Source of the DNA: Proales similis | Taxonomy: Eukaryota; Rotifera; Eurotatoria; Ploima; Proalidae | DNA: 64,000 nt | Assembly: GCA_019059635.1 (NCBI GenBank) | Contig: JAGVRJ010000014.1 | Coordinates: 744,001-808,000 of the forward strand | Reading direction: 5' to 3' | Shown here: piece by piece, positions 9,804 through 22,927 of the stretch | How positions within the stretch are numbered: the first letter of the stretch is position 1 | Layout of the letters: the number at the start of each line of letters is the position of its first letter | The notes under the pieces: model-generated | The model's database searches: none | The model's input: only the letters and a program-made list of their open reading frames with translations | What the model was told of the DNA's origin: nothing | Made by a program: the position numbers and the translations under genes

Positions 9804-11935
9804 TTCGATCGAATCTAGTTTCTAAAATAAATTTGAAGAAGACAAGTCCGAGAGGGAAAATGTCCAAGGCTTAGTCTGGTCATCTGAGTTATCGTCGAAT
9901 GGACGTGGCCCGCTAATAACCAGCTCATTCATGTCTTATTGAACAGCAATGCTTTTTACCAAGCAGCATAATTTGACTTGGCCCACTCAATGCGCTAATA
10001 TGTGAACGTACGTGTCTGTGTGTTTGGGAGTGTGGAGGGCTGATTTAGACGCACGACGCATGCAAGCAGGCGACCTTGACACTTGTATAACTTCAGCTTG
10101 CGCTTCTAGCCGCATAGCTGATCAAAGTGCTGCCATTGCCGGACACAGTAGATGATCACGAACGTGGCGCGCTTATGTCTATAGTCTAGTTATAATTTAT
10201 TGCAACCATTCTGAACCTTTCTGCTCGGTTCATTGATCTATGAAAGCAAGAGCAGGTCGCCAAGTTTTATTTCGCAATTTGAACTTGCAATTATTTCAGT
10301 TCTTTGTGCAACTTTCATCAAAAGCATCATAAGATCGACATTTGAGAGTTAATGGTGCACTCGAGTGGATCGGCATCGCTTGTTTATATTAATTGGATTG
10401 GCGGCAATTGGAAACAATCGGACGATGTCTTGCAGTGACGGAGACCAGATGAGGCGGGCAAAATTGGCTCAGTGCTAGAGAGGGAAAATCAACTTTTCTT
10501 GTTCGGTGCTCGGACTTGACGCAAAAGATGAACAAGAGCGAGAGCGCGCTCATCAACCCCAGTCATTGGTTGCTTTGATTAAATTTTAAGCTGCCGGGGC
10601 GAGGATGGAGGGCTTCGATTTATTCTCATTTCTGGGCTCGGGTTTCTCGTTCAAACTATAAGCTAGCAAACGCTGATGGACAACGGAGATGGGGATGAGC
10701 TCAGATTGTAATCGCGGTTAAAACAACACGAAAGCGAGCTAACAGCTGTTTGTTATTTCGTCTATGATCCGCACGCTCAAATATATACCTGAGCAGCCTA
10801 TTTTCCTTCGGCTCGTTTGTTAAGTACACGAATCAGCCAAGCGGAGAAAAACGATTTGTTTGCCTCTCAGAAATTGGGTTTAATGAAACAATTGAGAGCA
10901 AAAGGTGGATGCGTGTGTGCAAAGGGCAATAAATGGCGTCAACTTTCCACTATCAAAAAGCATGAGTGTGTGAGGCGAACGATTGAGGAAGAGTAAAAGA
11001 GAGGCCGGTCATTGCTGGTCAGATCGAATGCAAGGCCAGGTGAGCACAAAACCTTGAAAATGCGCCTCATTAGTCTGCCTACTTCAAGAACACTCGAACG
11101 AGGTCAGCGTTACTCTCCGAGGTGGACAGACGGTCGAGTGTGCAAGCGATGCACATTGGCACATTTAATTAAATACAAAACGAGTGCAGTTGGCTCATTT
11201 GCTCGGGCTCTTTTGGAACCTAATTGACTTAATAATAAACCTACTGGTGGTAGGACACTTCGGCAATTGTTATTACCGGACAATTGCCGGGTTACTCTTG
11301 CTGATTCCATTCTTTTTCAAACCTCTGCGTGTGTGTGTTTGAGGTCAGTCTGAGGCAAGTTGTGTAGCTGCAGCGCTGAACAAGCGGGCGGCCGAACGCT
11401 TCAATGAGCCATGATTGAAATGCCAGTGCGCATGATTGGGAGGGAAAGCAAATATTTGTGCTGCGACTGTTTTTAGCCGAAATTATTCAAACCACGGCTT
11501 CTGTCACTCGAATTTGGCGACAACTCCACTTTCACTTTTCATTTATTTTGAACTAAAAACCACAAGCGTGATCATTGCCGTCTAGTTGGCGCGACCTGTT
11601 ACAAATAGCCGCTTTGGCTGCTCGAGCGCTCGTCAACTGTCAAGCAGGTCTGTGTGTTTCTTAGCCTTCGTAAGAAAATAACTTGGCCAAACTGGCTTGT
11701 TTTTGATTTGGCTAGATTAAAACGATTGTTTGCGTTTGAGCTAGCCAGGCCTCAAGACTTGATAAAAATAGTTTGGTGTTGTGTTCTCTTTTATTTTTTC
11801 AAGAGCAATTTAGATGAACTTGGGCGTCTAAAGGAGCTGCAATACAAACTGCTTATTAGAACGAACTTGGGCCTCGAGTACTCGGAGCAGAGACAGAGAA
11901 GCAGGGAGAAGCAAAAGAGCCTAAGGACAGGAGAC
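9804..11935. other. Intergenic region between GARS and RING-H2 gene
   Basis: About 2.1 kb separating divergent genes. It contains no frame with recognisable similarity. The right part (about 11,000-11,935) may hold non-coding 5' exons of the RING-H2 gene: the frame upstream of its first ATG is open but starts without ATG. No tRNA or transposon seen. Confidence 0.45.
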
Positions 11936-14150
11936 ATGATGTCTAAAATTGGGTCGAGACATGTGTCGGTTAGCGCGGGATCAGAGCGACGGATTGTAGC
12001 ATGCACTGGCCGCTCGGTTAATGTTGTCGCCTGTCAAAACAACCAGTTTAAAAGTGTGCTGGACATTCATGCGAAGCCAGCGAGACGCGTGTCGCTATCG
12101 AACGCAAATATTGGCTTAAGCCGAATTAAGGAGCGCTCCGGCAACGAGAACTGCTTCGACAATCTCAATTATAAGGAAGTGTCCGATGTGAGAGCAGCGT
12201 CATTTAACATGTGCGAGAACACCAACTCGAAACCGATCGATTCCAGCCGCAGTGAGAACATGTGGACAAATAAAATTCGAAATCGACCTCCAAAAATTGA
12301 TTTTGACAGCAGTATTGATCACCATCACCACAAATTCGACGCCGACATGACCCTAACGGTCGGCCGCAATACGCGCGCATCTGACGGGAACGAAGCAAGC
12401 AAAGGACACGAGTTTATTTTGGATGTATTGAAGAGCGTCAATTTGGCTAAATGGCGCACGAATGAAATGAAAATCTCACATGGCACCGGCCACGGATGTG
12501 ACAGTCAGTCTGATGGATTAAATGGAGGCGAGCTCGAAAGCGCGCCTCATCAACAACACAACACCAAATTGAGCCCTGCATCGTTGCTCTGCTCACTGGC
12601 GCCAAGCGAGGCAAACGAGCCGCAGAGCGAGCGTTTGGCATTCGACAATTTCACTTACGAATCATCGATCGAGGATTTAAGCAAGAACTTGAATGAGATG
12701 AACCTGTTGGATGGAGGCGAGAAGAAAACGCCAAAGGCATTGAAGCGAAAAAATAGGCACCGAAAAAACGATGCAGACGACATGCTGATTGTGAGCGATT
12801 CGAAGGCCGAGCTGAAGCGAACCAGCTCAATGCCTGACGTGTCTAGCGCGGCCGCTCTGAGCGAGACAACTGGCACCGAGGAGATTGAGGCGAGGAAAAA
12901 GTCCGGCTTTGAGCGTCAATTAAAAAAGCTGTTTCGCGCCAAATCCTTTAGCCGCAGCCTTAGAAGAGCCAAATCAATTTATTTTATGAACCACCGCTCC
13001 AAATCGCTGGAGAACTTGATCGGACAAGAAATGAGAAATTCGCGAGCTTCGTCGAGTGAGGCTCTCAATGGCCAGTTCAATTCAAGCATGGGCTCACGGG
13101 GTCCGAGTGTCTCATCAATTGATTCGGTCGCCTCGAGCAATGGTCTTCCCAGCGATATATCTAGCTCTTACTTTCATGAGCTGAGCGACTGGTCGCCGGA
13201 CCTGTCTTCTTCTTGCTCTGACTCGTCCGAAGTTGCACTAGACTTGAGCCAAGAGTGGAATAAAAAACTCTACGACATTGTGTTTGTAAGTCACTCAGTC
13301 TCTCTCTCTGTTCGCTCCCACTATCTCGAATTTATTCTTCCTCTAAACAGAGTGAATACGAAACAAGCCTCGAGCAAGATTCGCTTGAAAACTCGCAGAG
13401 CACAAACAACGAAACTGATCTTAAACAAATGGAGCAGCGGTGAATATTAACTCAACTCTCTCACCTTATTTGACGCTTAAATGTGTCTTGTTCATAGCCA
13501 AACCGAGCCTGCAGCCAAAAGAGACGCGAATTCAAATGGCCAAGAGAAACAGCTACTCGAGGTTCGTTTCTGGACATCTCTTGCGCTTTCCTTTTCAAAA
13601 TTTCTTTCGATTTTTTCAACATGATTTTTAACATTTGATTTGATGATGATTTGATTTTTCAACAGAATGTGCTCAACCGAATGTCAGTAATCAGCCCGCA
13701 AATAAAATCAGACCTTGACGAAAAGGAGTTGGGCCTGAATGCGTCAAACTGTAGTCGGCTTATAAACGAGTTGAACAAATTCCATATTGACGCCGATTAC
13801 ATGCGAGGTGAGAGGACTGTTTTCGGTGTTTCTCTTAGTGCAAATCTCTTAATCGGCTTATTCATCAGCCGGCAAAGACCGACGATGCTTTATCTGCCTG
13901 ACAGATTATGAGCCGGGAGACGAGGCGAGCCGCATGTTCTGCAAGCACGTGTTCCATCAGCACTGCATTGAAGCGTGGCTGCGAAAGGTTGGCTTTTTCT
14001 ACTTCAGACTTGTGCTCTCTGACTAAGAAAGTTCTTTAAAAGTCAATTACTTGTCCAATCTGCTGGATCCAAGTGCAAAATGCCAAAAACAGTTTGGCCA
14101 CCGATCACAACCAGTCTACGGCGCCGCACAGCAGAGAGACTCTTCTGTGA
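11936..14150 (+). CDS. RING-H2 E3 ubiquitin ligase with long disordered N-terminus
   Basis: Likely ubiquitin ligase. I chose the ATG at 11936 (MMSKIGSRHV) because the open frame before it has no other ATG. About 500 residues of low-complexity, Ser/Arg/Asp-rich sequence come first, including basic clusters such as RKNRHRKNDADD and KLFRAKSFSRSLRRAKS, and a run of Ser/Asp before SQEWNKKLYDIVF. After four short introns the C-terminal exons give the RING-H2 domain: RRCFICLTDYEPGDEASRMF, then CKHVFHQHCIEAWLRK spliced to SITCPICWIQVQNAK. All eight zinc ligands are visible in the C-x2-C...C-x-H-x2-H-x2-C...C-P-x-C order. The protein ends at 14150. The residue after the last Cys is Trp where many RING-H2 proteins have Arg. 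The specific subfamily (Praja/RNF38-like?) is not resolved. Confidence 0.82.
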
Positions 14151-14459
14151 AATGCTTCCGCTCAACAATCGATTTTTGTCAATTGCGTCACGCTATTCTT
14201 CTCTTAGTTTCTCGTTTTTGCCTTATTTCAAACTGCTCATTGATCTATTCTATATTTATTTATTTATGGCCAAAACCAAATAGAAGTTTGAGAAGCGTCT
14301 CCACAATCAGAAATCAAACAAACCAAACAGACTATCTATTGCTACGCTTTTTTCCTTATTGCCTTGTTGCTAATCGGCGAGTTATGCTTGCTGTTTGGTT
14401 GAAAATGAGACAAAATTTCTGTGAAATCATCTAACGACTCAACTGCGGTGAGTTGAGAG
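14151..14459. other. Convergent spacer between RING-H2 gene and NAXE
   Basis: About 310 AT-rich bases between two stop codons that face each other, so it should contain both 3' UTRs. No strong AATAAA in the plus orientation was seen. Confidence 0.5.
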
Positions 14460-15743
14460 TTAGCCGCTCAGCTTTTTATCCGGTTCGCTGTTGAGACGTA
14501 GACAGGGCTGAGTTCCCGGATACGGTGGCAGGTTAAGCTCGTACTTTTCCTGCAGGGCCTCAGGCACGAAGCGGCCGCCGAGAAAATGATGCTTGCCCAA
14601 AAAGAAGCGAGAGCAGAGTTTTGGCGCAGTCAGTGAGATGAGCATCTCTGGCCGGATTCCGTCCTTGTTGCCCTTTTCCACATCCCAGCCTGTTTAGCAT
14701 AGGTGCATTCAAAAGTTAAAGGCCTTCGATGCGCAATGGATCAAATGGCCCGCTTTACCTGAAGGAACGTCGATGCTTATGATCGGCACCTTTACTTGTT
14801 TGAGCTTCTCAATCACATCGTCGTAAGGTGGTCGTATATCTCCTGGACCGAGTCGAATGGCTCTGTAGTAAGTTGGTCCATTTCGATTTCGATAAATTTC
14901 CTACCTGAAAAGCTGAAGCCAAATAAAGCGTCGACCACCAGGTTGTAATTCAGGTCGATCAGCTTGCTCTCGGTGGGGAAATGTGCCAGCGACGAAATGT
15001 TCATTTTCTCGCACTGGTTTATAAGATCGAGGTAAAGCTTCTTGCTCGGTCGTTTGGCGTAATGTATTGTCGGTTTATAGCCCTTGAGTGCGGAGAAGAG
15101 CACTTGAATCTAAAACTGTTGGAGGAAAAACAAAACGACATTTACCAGCATCTTGAGGTGTCTTGCACAGACCAGTCCTAGAGAAACAGTTTCAAACGGA
15201 ATGAGCAAGATCAGGCCGATCAAATTGATGCGTACCATCGCCTCCGTTGTTTCCAGGACCACAAACTACCAGAACCGAAGTGGCTGTGTCGTTTGAATGG
15301 GGATATGCCTTGTTTATGCCAATTTAGACAATAGAGCCGACCCAGATCAGATGCAATGAGTTACGGTTGCAATGGCGACTGCACAGCTGTAGCCAGCCAA
15401 TTCCATTAGCTGATCGACACTGAAGCGGTATTCATTGAACAGCTCCTCGTCGATTTGCTTTGCCTCCTCTTGGCTTGGAAACAAGAAAATTTAGAAAAAG
15501 GGATCAGCCGAAAAGCAATGAATACGGAGGCATAGACAAGCGCACGCACACATGGACAGGAACATTCATGAAAAACGGAGATGGACCAAACAGAATCGAG
15601 TGGCACGTCAAATAAAACTAAAACTTGGCGGAAAGGTACGTTATTTTGCGAGGCGAAACTCGTTCAGGTGAGTTCTTTTTGAAGCCCTTCGAATATCTGA
15701 ACGAAGCTGTATGCCTTAGTAGGCTGGCCGCTGCTGAATCCAT
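14460..15743 (-). CDS. NAXE: NAD(P)HX epimerase (YjeF N-terminal domain protein)
   Basis: Repairs damaged NAD(P)H by epimerising NAD(P)HX; usually mitochondrial or cytosolic. Seven exons read on the minus strand give, in order: [35 protein letters not shown], the glycine-rich nucleotide site [48 protein letters not shown] followed by [20 protein letters not shown], and the end [20 protein letters not shown]. These match the family throughout. I prefer the ATG at 15743 because it gives [20 protein letters not shown], a basic, acid-free leader like a mitochondrial presequence; an earlier in-frame ATG lies at 15872. The join between the leader exon (ITYLS...) and QEEAKQ has two possible weak donors and is the least certain border. 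Confidence 0.9.
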
Positions 15744-17059
15744 CCAAGTACTGTTTATTCCTTTTCGACGAAGACTTTGAGTGGGAATCGAAGCAAAGCT
15801 GAACTCATGAAGCAGAGAGTGCTTGAGAGCGGAGGCACTAGCTGGAGGGATTCTGGCGCCTTTCTGCTCCATAAATTAGACACATTGACAAGAGAGAAAA
15901 TAACGGAACCTCCAAATAACGACAAGGAGGGCTCTTAAGATAAGGCAATAGAGGAGCCCGTGTGCCCATCACAAGCAATAATGTCAGAGATCGAGCCTCA
16001 CATGCCTCCAGGCCATAAATCAACTCACGCCAGAAGTTTAACGCCGCTTGCCAGTCGACTGGGAACGATGCTCATCGCTGACGTCAATATGCTCAGTTTT
16101 CTGATAAGGGCCGTGTTGTTGCTCAGGAACCTTCGACTAAACCCGACTTAGAGGCTGATCTGGACTCTAAACAGACCGAGATAAGCTTACTACATCAAGT
16201 CAGATGAACCGCTCAGAGCAACAAGCGACTGCTGTCAAACGAGTTTGATTCAATTCGACCTATGACTTTCATGTACGAGATCTGATCCGGTCTGCATATT
16301 TGTTTCGAGCATCTTGCTTTAATACATGTCTTATGAATGCGAATTGCCAAAGGCACGCACAGACAGCCGAGACAGCTTCAGAGCGCAGACCGATTTAAAG
16401 CCACACTAAAAGATGTTGATTAATTTATTTGAATGAAATATTTCCTTAGTCTACTGATGTCAAAATTAAATTCTAAATCCAATTTGATTTGCCAAACACG
16501 CGAAAGGAAAGCGTCAATTTGCATGACTCACGTATGAAGAAGCCAGAAACGCAGAGAAATAAAGAGAAGAGAGTCAGAATGGGAGCCGAAAGATAAACAA
16601 AAGAAGGCAGGAAAAATCAAAAGAGAGAGAGAAATGCAAAGGGAGAGCAAAAGAGAATCAAAGACTTGTTGAGTGAGTGAGTTGTTAGAAAATAAAGCGC
16701 TGAGCTTGAGAATTTTGAATGAAAATCGTTTAAGGCAAGCCTTCAACTCTTCCGTACACTGTAGATCCATACGCAATGAATGAAATTCGTCGAGTTAAAA
16801 ATGAGACACAAAATGTGAATTGGGCGAAAGGAGAAAATGTGAGTACAAGTTTGATTGCGTGATTTGCTGCCAGCCTTTCGCCTGTGCCTTCGACATACAG
16901 CTTATATATTTGATATATATGCAGGCAGGGTCGTGAGGAGAACTGATGCCGATGAGTTGAGTTGAGAATTAAAAGTAAAAAAAATAGACGCGAAAGGAGA
17001 GAGGAAACGATGCGACGAGCGAAAGAGTTGAAGAGTGTTGCTGATGTCTCTTGTCGCGG
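15744..17059. other. Intergenic region between NAXE and MYPT gene
   Basis: About 1.3 kb between two minus-strand genes. AT-rich with purine-rich (GAGA/AAAGAG) stretches near 16550-16680 and a TATA-rich patch near 16905-16920. Small frames here lack any family signature. Confidence 0.5.
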
Positions 17060-20000
17060 TCATTTAGAGAGTTTACTTATCACCCTGATGAGGGCGGCAT
17101 TCTCTTCTTTGAGCCTCAGGTTGTCTTGTTTGAGATTTTCCACTTTCTGTTTGTTGAGTTTATATCAAAGCTGCTCTGCGCTGGACAAGAGACAAAAACA
17201 ATTTACTTTGACTTCTTCTTCTAGCTCGGATATGCGACGGTCGAGTGCCCTCTTCTCCTTCTTGTCCATCGTCTCGCTCTGGCCAGACTATGCCCAGATT
17301 GCGATTTAGGCAAATTTCAATTTTAATTTTCTGATGCTTACCTTGGATTGTTCTTCGAGATCGCGTTGAAGCTTTTGAATGTTGTGCTTTAGATTTTCAT
17401 TCTCGCTCTTCATCGCTTCGTATGCAGCCTAATTCAAGGAATATTGGAAATTACTCACTTTTTAGTCTATGGATTGGAACAAACTTACTTTGTAGTCTAT
17501 GGACATGTCTGTAGAAGGCACAGAAGATGATGAAGACGATGTCGAAAGGTTCGAGGGAGTGGTACGTTCTGACGCGGTTGGCACCTGAGAGGCGCTGCGC
17601 TTCACACTGGCACGCTGAGCAGCATAATTGCTCGGAAAGTGAATGTAGCCATTTGAGCTCGAGCCCGTAGGTATATATGGGCCTAGAGTGTTATCGCTCT
17701 GTCCGAACCGGTTCATCGGGCGATTTTTATTAACGTTTTCACGGCTCGATCTCGGGCTCTGAAAACAGTTCGCAGCTAACCGTTATCGCATAAGAGTCAG
17801 ACGCGGGGCTCACCTCGTTGTTGCTGTTCAGACTTTCGCGAGACTCATCGTTCAGGGCGCCGGTGTCGGATTCTGGCTGATTTCGCAACTCAAGCTCAAG
17901 CTTCTCTTCATTCCAAATGAGCTTATTTATTTTTTTGCCTGCCTGGCCGCCATCGTCTATCTGCTAATGGCATACGGAGAAAGAGCAATTAAAAACTCGA
18001 GCACAGAGTCTGCAGGCAGGGGGCGAGATGCCATTACCGTTGTCGGATTGATGACTTGCTGCCGATTTCTTAGGCGGCGTGCTGCCGTAGTCGAGAACGA
18101 GTCAGAGAAGCCTTTCGATTTCTCAATTACATTGAGCAGCTTCTCAGTTTCGATATCATTCGCGATTATGTTGTCCTTGTCGGCAGTTTCACTTGAGCTG
18201 CCGTTGGATATGTTTGAGCTGGTCGTCGACGATGAAGCCGATACGGACGCCGATGACGCGGGCGCAGTGACAGCAGACGAGGCCGCCACTGAGGTCAAAG
18301 GTGTTGCCGCAGATGTGGCCAGGGCTGAAGTGGACTGCTTCTTGCTTTCGCCAAACAAACTGGTCAATGACGATACGCCCTGTGGCGTTGTGTTTATATT
18401 CTTCGGGCTCGGACCGGTTGACATTGAAGCAGATGTGTCTGTGCTTGATGGAGAAGAGGGAGCAACTGGCGAGCCCAAAGTGCCCTTGATGGTCGCTTCA
18501 GCGCTTTTGATATCTTCGTAGGAAACAGCTTGAGTCGAGCGGCGGAAGTGCCGTTCCAGTTTGGCCTTTTGCTTTCGAATCAGCTCGGCTTGCTCATCCC
18601 GAGAGACAAACGGCACCGCAGCGAAACGTTTGCAAGATTCGCCTTCTCCGGTCTGGCTCGAGGAATTGCTGCTGTCATTTCTCAGCACAGGCGTCGAGTC
18701 GGTTCGATCTTCTCCAACACCTCGCCGTTTGTACGGTGTTGTTTCCAACTGTGAGCTTCCCCATCTTAAACAGAGAAAATGAGAAATGTTCGTTCGATTC
18801 GCAAACGAATCAGGTGAGCGCGTGTTTGACTGAAAGTTAGTTGTAAACAAGTTGCCGACCTTCTCTCGAGAAATTCGCTCTTGTTTTGGTTAGAGGTAGT
18901 AAATTCTGCACAGGCGAGATGGTCTCTGTCGTTTGTTTTATCAGACCAACTTCGGGTTAGAATGAGAAAACAGAATTAAAAACGAAAAAAAAAAGGAAAC
19001 AAACAAAAGCCAAGGGCAAGTTCTAAGGCTTGGAATAGGTTAAATGATTTAACTTGAAGCGAAACGTGCAAGAGAAGGGCGCGGCATTGATGCTGACATG
19101 CGGCGTGTGATGAAAAAGCAGAAAGGGTCAATTACCTTCCAGAAGTGCCAGTGGCGTTCTCGCTTCCGACTTGGCCTGTGGTCAGCTGATCCTAAATGTT
19201 GTAAAAGCGATGAGAATGAGTGGCCAATCGTTCGGCTGGTTGGGCTTAGTTAAAGAGCTTAGCTTTGTCTAGTTACCTCGAAAATTTTCATCTTGACTTG
19301 GGCACTCAACGACTTGAGGTTCTCGTGCAATCCGCTTTTGGTCTGTGAATGAAATGAGTCGGAGCTGAATTGAGCAGTCTGGCCGACTGAAAATGACTGA
19401 GCAAATTCTCACCTTTTTCTCGTTGCTAACGTCGGAATCATCAGCACTCTGGTTCTCTTTGTTGCTGTCTCGACGTGCCGCCTGCACAATTTCGAATTGG
19501 ATCAATCTCAACCAGGCCATGTGAAGCAAACTAAATTTAAATGCACTTACATTCTTCTCGCCTTCCTGAGCTTCTCTATCGTCGAATTCAAAGCCGGATA
19601 AATGGTTGACCGGTGAAAGCATGATCTTGTCGTTCAGCATGTCTTTTTCCGTCATTGAGATCTTGGCCTCGTTGCTAAGACGAGTTATTGTCGACCTTCA
19701 AGTCAAGAGGTGGATGAGTATGGCGGCTAATGCCTGCAAAAGTCCAAAGCTTTCTTACTTGACCATTTCTTCAGCATTTCGGCTGCGAAGGCGAAAATAG
19801 TTTAGACTGGAAAGAACCAGAATGGAAAGATGAATGACAAGTCACCTAGGCTCTTTGGAGACTTCCTGAATGATCGACGTGACCAAACCGGTCTTGTTTA
19901 CTTTATCTGCTTGTTGCTGAAGCATTTGCTTGAGCTTGACGCCCATCTCGTTGTCGCACACTTCGTATAATGATTGCCCCTTAGCAAGCAGATTCGAGTT

Positions 20001-20950
20001 TAAGCAGCCGACACGACCAGATTGGAGATTTGAAAGGTACCGAAAAAGTTTTGACATCACCGTTAGCTCCGTTCTCGATCAGAATCCTGCACGCTTCCTC
20101 TTGCTCCCAATGTGCAGCCGCATGCAACGGAGTCCAGCCGTCATTGTCGACCGCGTTTATGTCGGCGCCACTCTGAATTAAAAGTCTGCAGGTAGTTGAC
20201 GAGCAGAATTGGAAAAGACGAAATGAGATTAAGCGAACGAAATCCTCTCTGGCTGGATTGGGTTTACTTCATGACTCGTGTGTATCCTTTGGCAGCTGAT
20301 ACGTGCAGCGGTGTGGCGCCCGTTTTGGCATGTATTTTGTCGTTAAAATTCATTTGCTTGGCGTCCTCGTACATTATAAGCTCTTCGCGTTGCTTCTCGA
20401 ACTCGGGGTCGATCGAGTTGAGTCGCATTTGTTCGTTAAGGTAGTCAAGCATGGCTCGGTTGCTTGTCTCGCACAGATCGATGGGCAAATCAATGTCGTG
20501 ATTGCAAATGTCAAGACGAGCGCCCTTCTCAATTAAATACTTGGTCACTTCCAAGTTGCCGACACTGACTGCGGCGTGCAGCGGTGTCCAGCCCTCGTTG
20601 TCTTGCGCGTTTATGTTTGCACCGTTCTCGGTCAAGAATTTCACCATTTCAATGTTGGCATCAATGCATGCTTGATGAAGCGCCGTGAGGCCGTCCACGT
20701 TTGTGGTGTCTATGTTGACGCCGAGCATCAGATGCTGCTTGACCTCGTCTAGATCGGAGCCGGCACAAGCGGCCAGAAACACGCAGCCTTTGGGAAAACG
20801 CACCTTGCTCTCGCGGCGTCTGTCTGTCTCGTTTGTGCTCGCCGGTGCGCCTGTCTCACTCGTGTAGGCCGCCTCTCGCTCATTCCATTTGCGAATTTGC
20901 TCTTCGCGCTTCTTCGCCTTTTGCATGCTAACTGCCTTGTCAACTAGCAT
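17060..20950 (-). CDS. PPP1R12A: Myosin phosphatase targeting subunit (MYPT1/2 type, PPP1R12)
   Basis: Targets protein phosphatase 1 to myosin. ATG 20950-20948. The N-terminus carries a MyPhoNE motif (REEQIRKW) and the PP1-docking RVxF-type motif KVRF before GCVFLAACAGSDLDEVKQHL, the first of about six ankyrin repeats (TALHQACIDANIEMVKFL, NEGWTPLHAAVSVGNLEV, DNDGWTPLHAAAHWEQEEA). A Ser/Thr/Ala-rich linker follows, with the inhibitory Rho-kinase phosphorylation site RRSTQAV (human RRSTQGV, Thr696 region) inside the 18,0-18,8 kb exon. The C-terminus is a coiled coil ending ENAALIRVISKLSK, the same last residues as vertebrate MYPT1. About a dozen short introns. I did not find the second vertebrate site (RRSTGVS). 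PPP1R12A or B cannot be separated in invertebrates; one gene is expected. Confidence 0.92.
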
Positions 20951-22927
20951 AGCTCACCGTAATTTGATTGTGCTCTTGTTCGCAACGGTCAGCTTCCAAA
21001 TTTATTCGTTATCCGAGGCTAAGCTCGCCGCTCTCCGTCTTCCTTTCTGTCCGTCTGTCTGTTTGTGCTTAGTGGTAGTTTAGAGGTTGTCAGATGTGGA
21101 TTGGCAAAAAGGAGACGCCGTTTGGCAGGACCGTGGCTCTCTATTATCTAATTGGTCAGAGTGGTCACTCGTTGCTTTACCAATATCCTTGCTTGGATGA
21201 TGGTTAACAGCTGAATTGAATTGAAGGTGAACCGTTCTCACTGGATATCGATCGATGCCAAGTCAATACGGTTTCAATTTATTGTTTCTTTTTTTTTATT
21301 CAGGACCGATTCCTATTGAGCCGCATAAAGACTTGTTTCGCTCTTGTTTTTCTTGCTCGTTGTATTCTTTGAATTTGGCCGTTGTTGAAGTTGTTGTTGT
21401 TGTTGTTTTGAGCGATTTTTGGTGCAATTTACATATTCTAAAGGCGCATTTTAGGCGCTAAGTGAAGAAAACCTTTTTGAGAAATGAGAATAAGGTGATT
21501 GAGCTGGAGAAAATCGAAAGCTGCCGGTTGGCTGCTGCCGGTCGAGCGGGCCAGAACCAGACCTGCCGATGCACAGACAAGAGTTGACCGAAATCCACTT
21601 GAGAGCGCAATCCATTCGTCCATGTATAGCAAAACTAAACAAGCTGCATACGGAGCAGTTAATAATATGATGATGAAGATGATGATCATCATGCAAGCGC
21701 TCATTCGACTTACGGCCACTCGTCTATCCGAGTATGCGAGTATGTGTGTGTGTGTGTGTGTTGGCGAAACGAGGCGGGCGCGCATTGCAGTTCAAGTTTG
21801 TATAAATGAAACCGAGAGTAGTGAAGGGAAAGAAACAAAGGAAAAATAATTTATTATTATCAACGTCTGATGCTTTATTTACTTTGTTTGCCTAGGCCTC
21901 GTTCATGAGTGCAATTTAAAATAAATTATGATATAAATTTATCTATTGGGCCGAGGCACTCTATCTTGATGAAGATGATGATGATCATCATCATCATCTT
22001 GATTTTCTCCAACACGGTGTTCTTCGAGCGCTCTTCGTGTTCTAGAAGGCGAATAGAAGACTTACAACGAGAGAGCAGCTCGGCAGGCAGAGAAATGAGA
22101 TAAATCTAGTAATCAGAATGGGTCGAAGCCAACCGTTAGCTTAATGAGAATGATGATTCAAGATATTCGACCCCTCTTTGCTCAGCTCTTTCTATTGCTC
22201 ACTCGCTCGCTCTCCCGTTTCTGTGGTGCTGCCTTTTCTTGAAAGCGCTTAAACAATGCAGGCGGCCTAAAATACTCAACGCCTTCAGCCAACTCAATTA
22301 GCCATTTTCTCTCTCTCTCTTTCTGGCTCGATCAAACTCGCTGCCTTACGTGAATTGTATGAGCTGCATGCAAACCATTTCTACTTCTGATCAATCGCTC
22401 GCTCACTCGGCTCAAAGGGCGCCACTCGCATTAAAGGACCGAGTCAGTGCTCGCTGACATGCCCGAGAAATTATTAATCACTTGCTCGAAATAGCTTGCA
22501 CATGCCCAGTCTCACTTTTTGTATTCAATCATTAGAGATGTTCGTTCGGCCACTAAGTTCAGCAGCCGCAACTTGTTATTGCCATTCAGCACCAACTCAA
22601 ATGACGCTCGCACTTCACCAGTGTTGAGTTCTGTTGTTTAAAGCAGCCATTCGGCATTCATCGTTCGATTCGGGCCAACTCGAGAGATGCATTTTCTCGA
22701 CTTTAGCCGCTGGACAGAGAGATTGAATTCTCGCAGCAAATAAGAATAGAAGAGACGGAGAACGGGGAAATTGAGGCGGGCACAAGTGACCATCGAGTTG
22801 CTGAGGAAATTGTGAGTCACCAATGTATCGTCGATTCAATTCGATGCAAAATGCTATCGATGGGCAAACAGATGTTGAGAGTTGGGCTTTTTTTGCTTTT
22901 ATTGTTTGCTTTAAACTAAAAAGATGA
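20951..22927. other. Intergenic region with simple repeats upstream of MYPT gene
   Basis: About 2 kb with no supported gene. It contains a (TG)n run at 21743-21759, GAT/ATC trinucleotide tracts forming perfect palindromes at 21679-21692 and 21974-21995, and a CT-rich patch near 22308-22322. A TTTATT at 22898-22903 fits as URB1 poly(A) signal on the minus strand. Confidence 0.55.
21974..21995. repeat. 22-base perfect palindrome of GAT/ATC triplets
   Basis: Four GAT triplets run directly into their own reverse complement, giving a 22-base self-complementary sequence. A 14-base version (ATGATGATCATCAT) lies at 21679-21692. Both probably arose by slippage and inversion in microsatellite DNA. Confidence 0.85.

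Noticed and set aside
21499-21849. 116-codon plus-strand frame upstream of the MYPT gene
   Set aside because: Built over GAT and TG microsatellites (MMMKMMIIM, CVCVCV); no sign of selection for protein.
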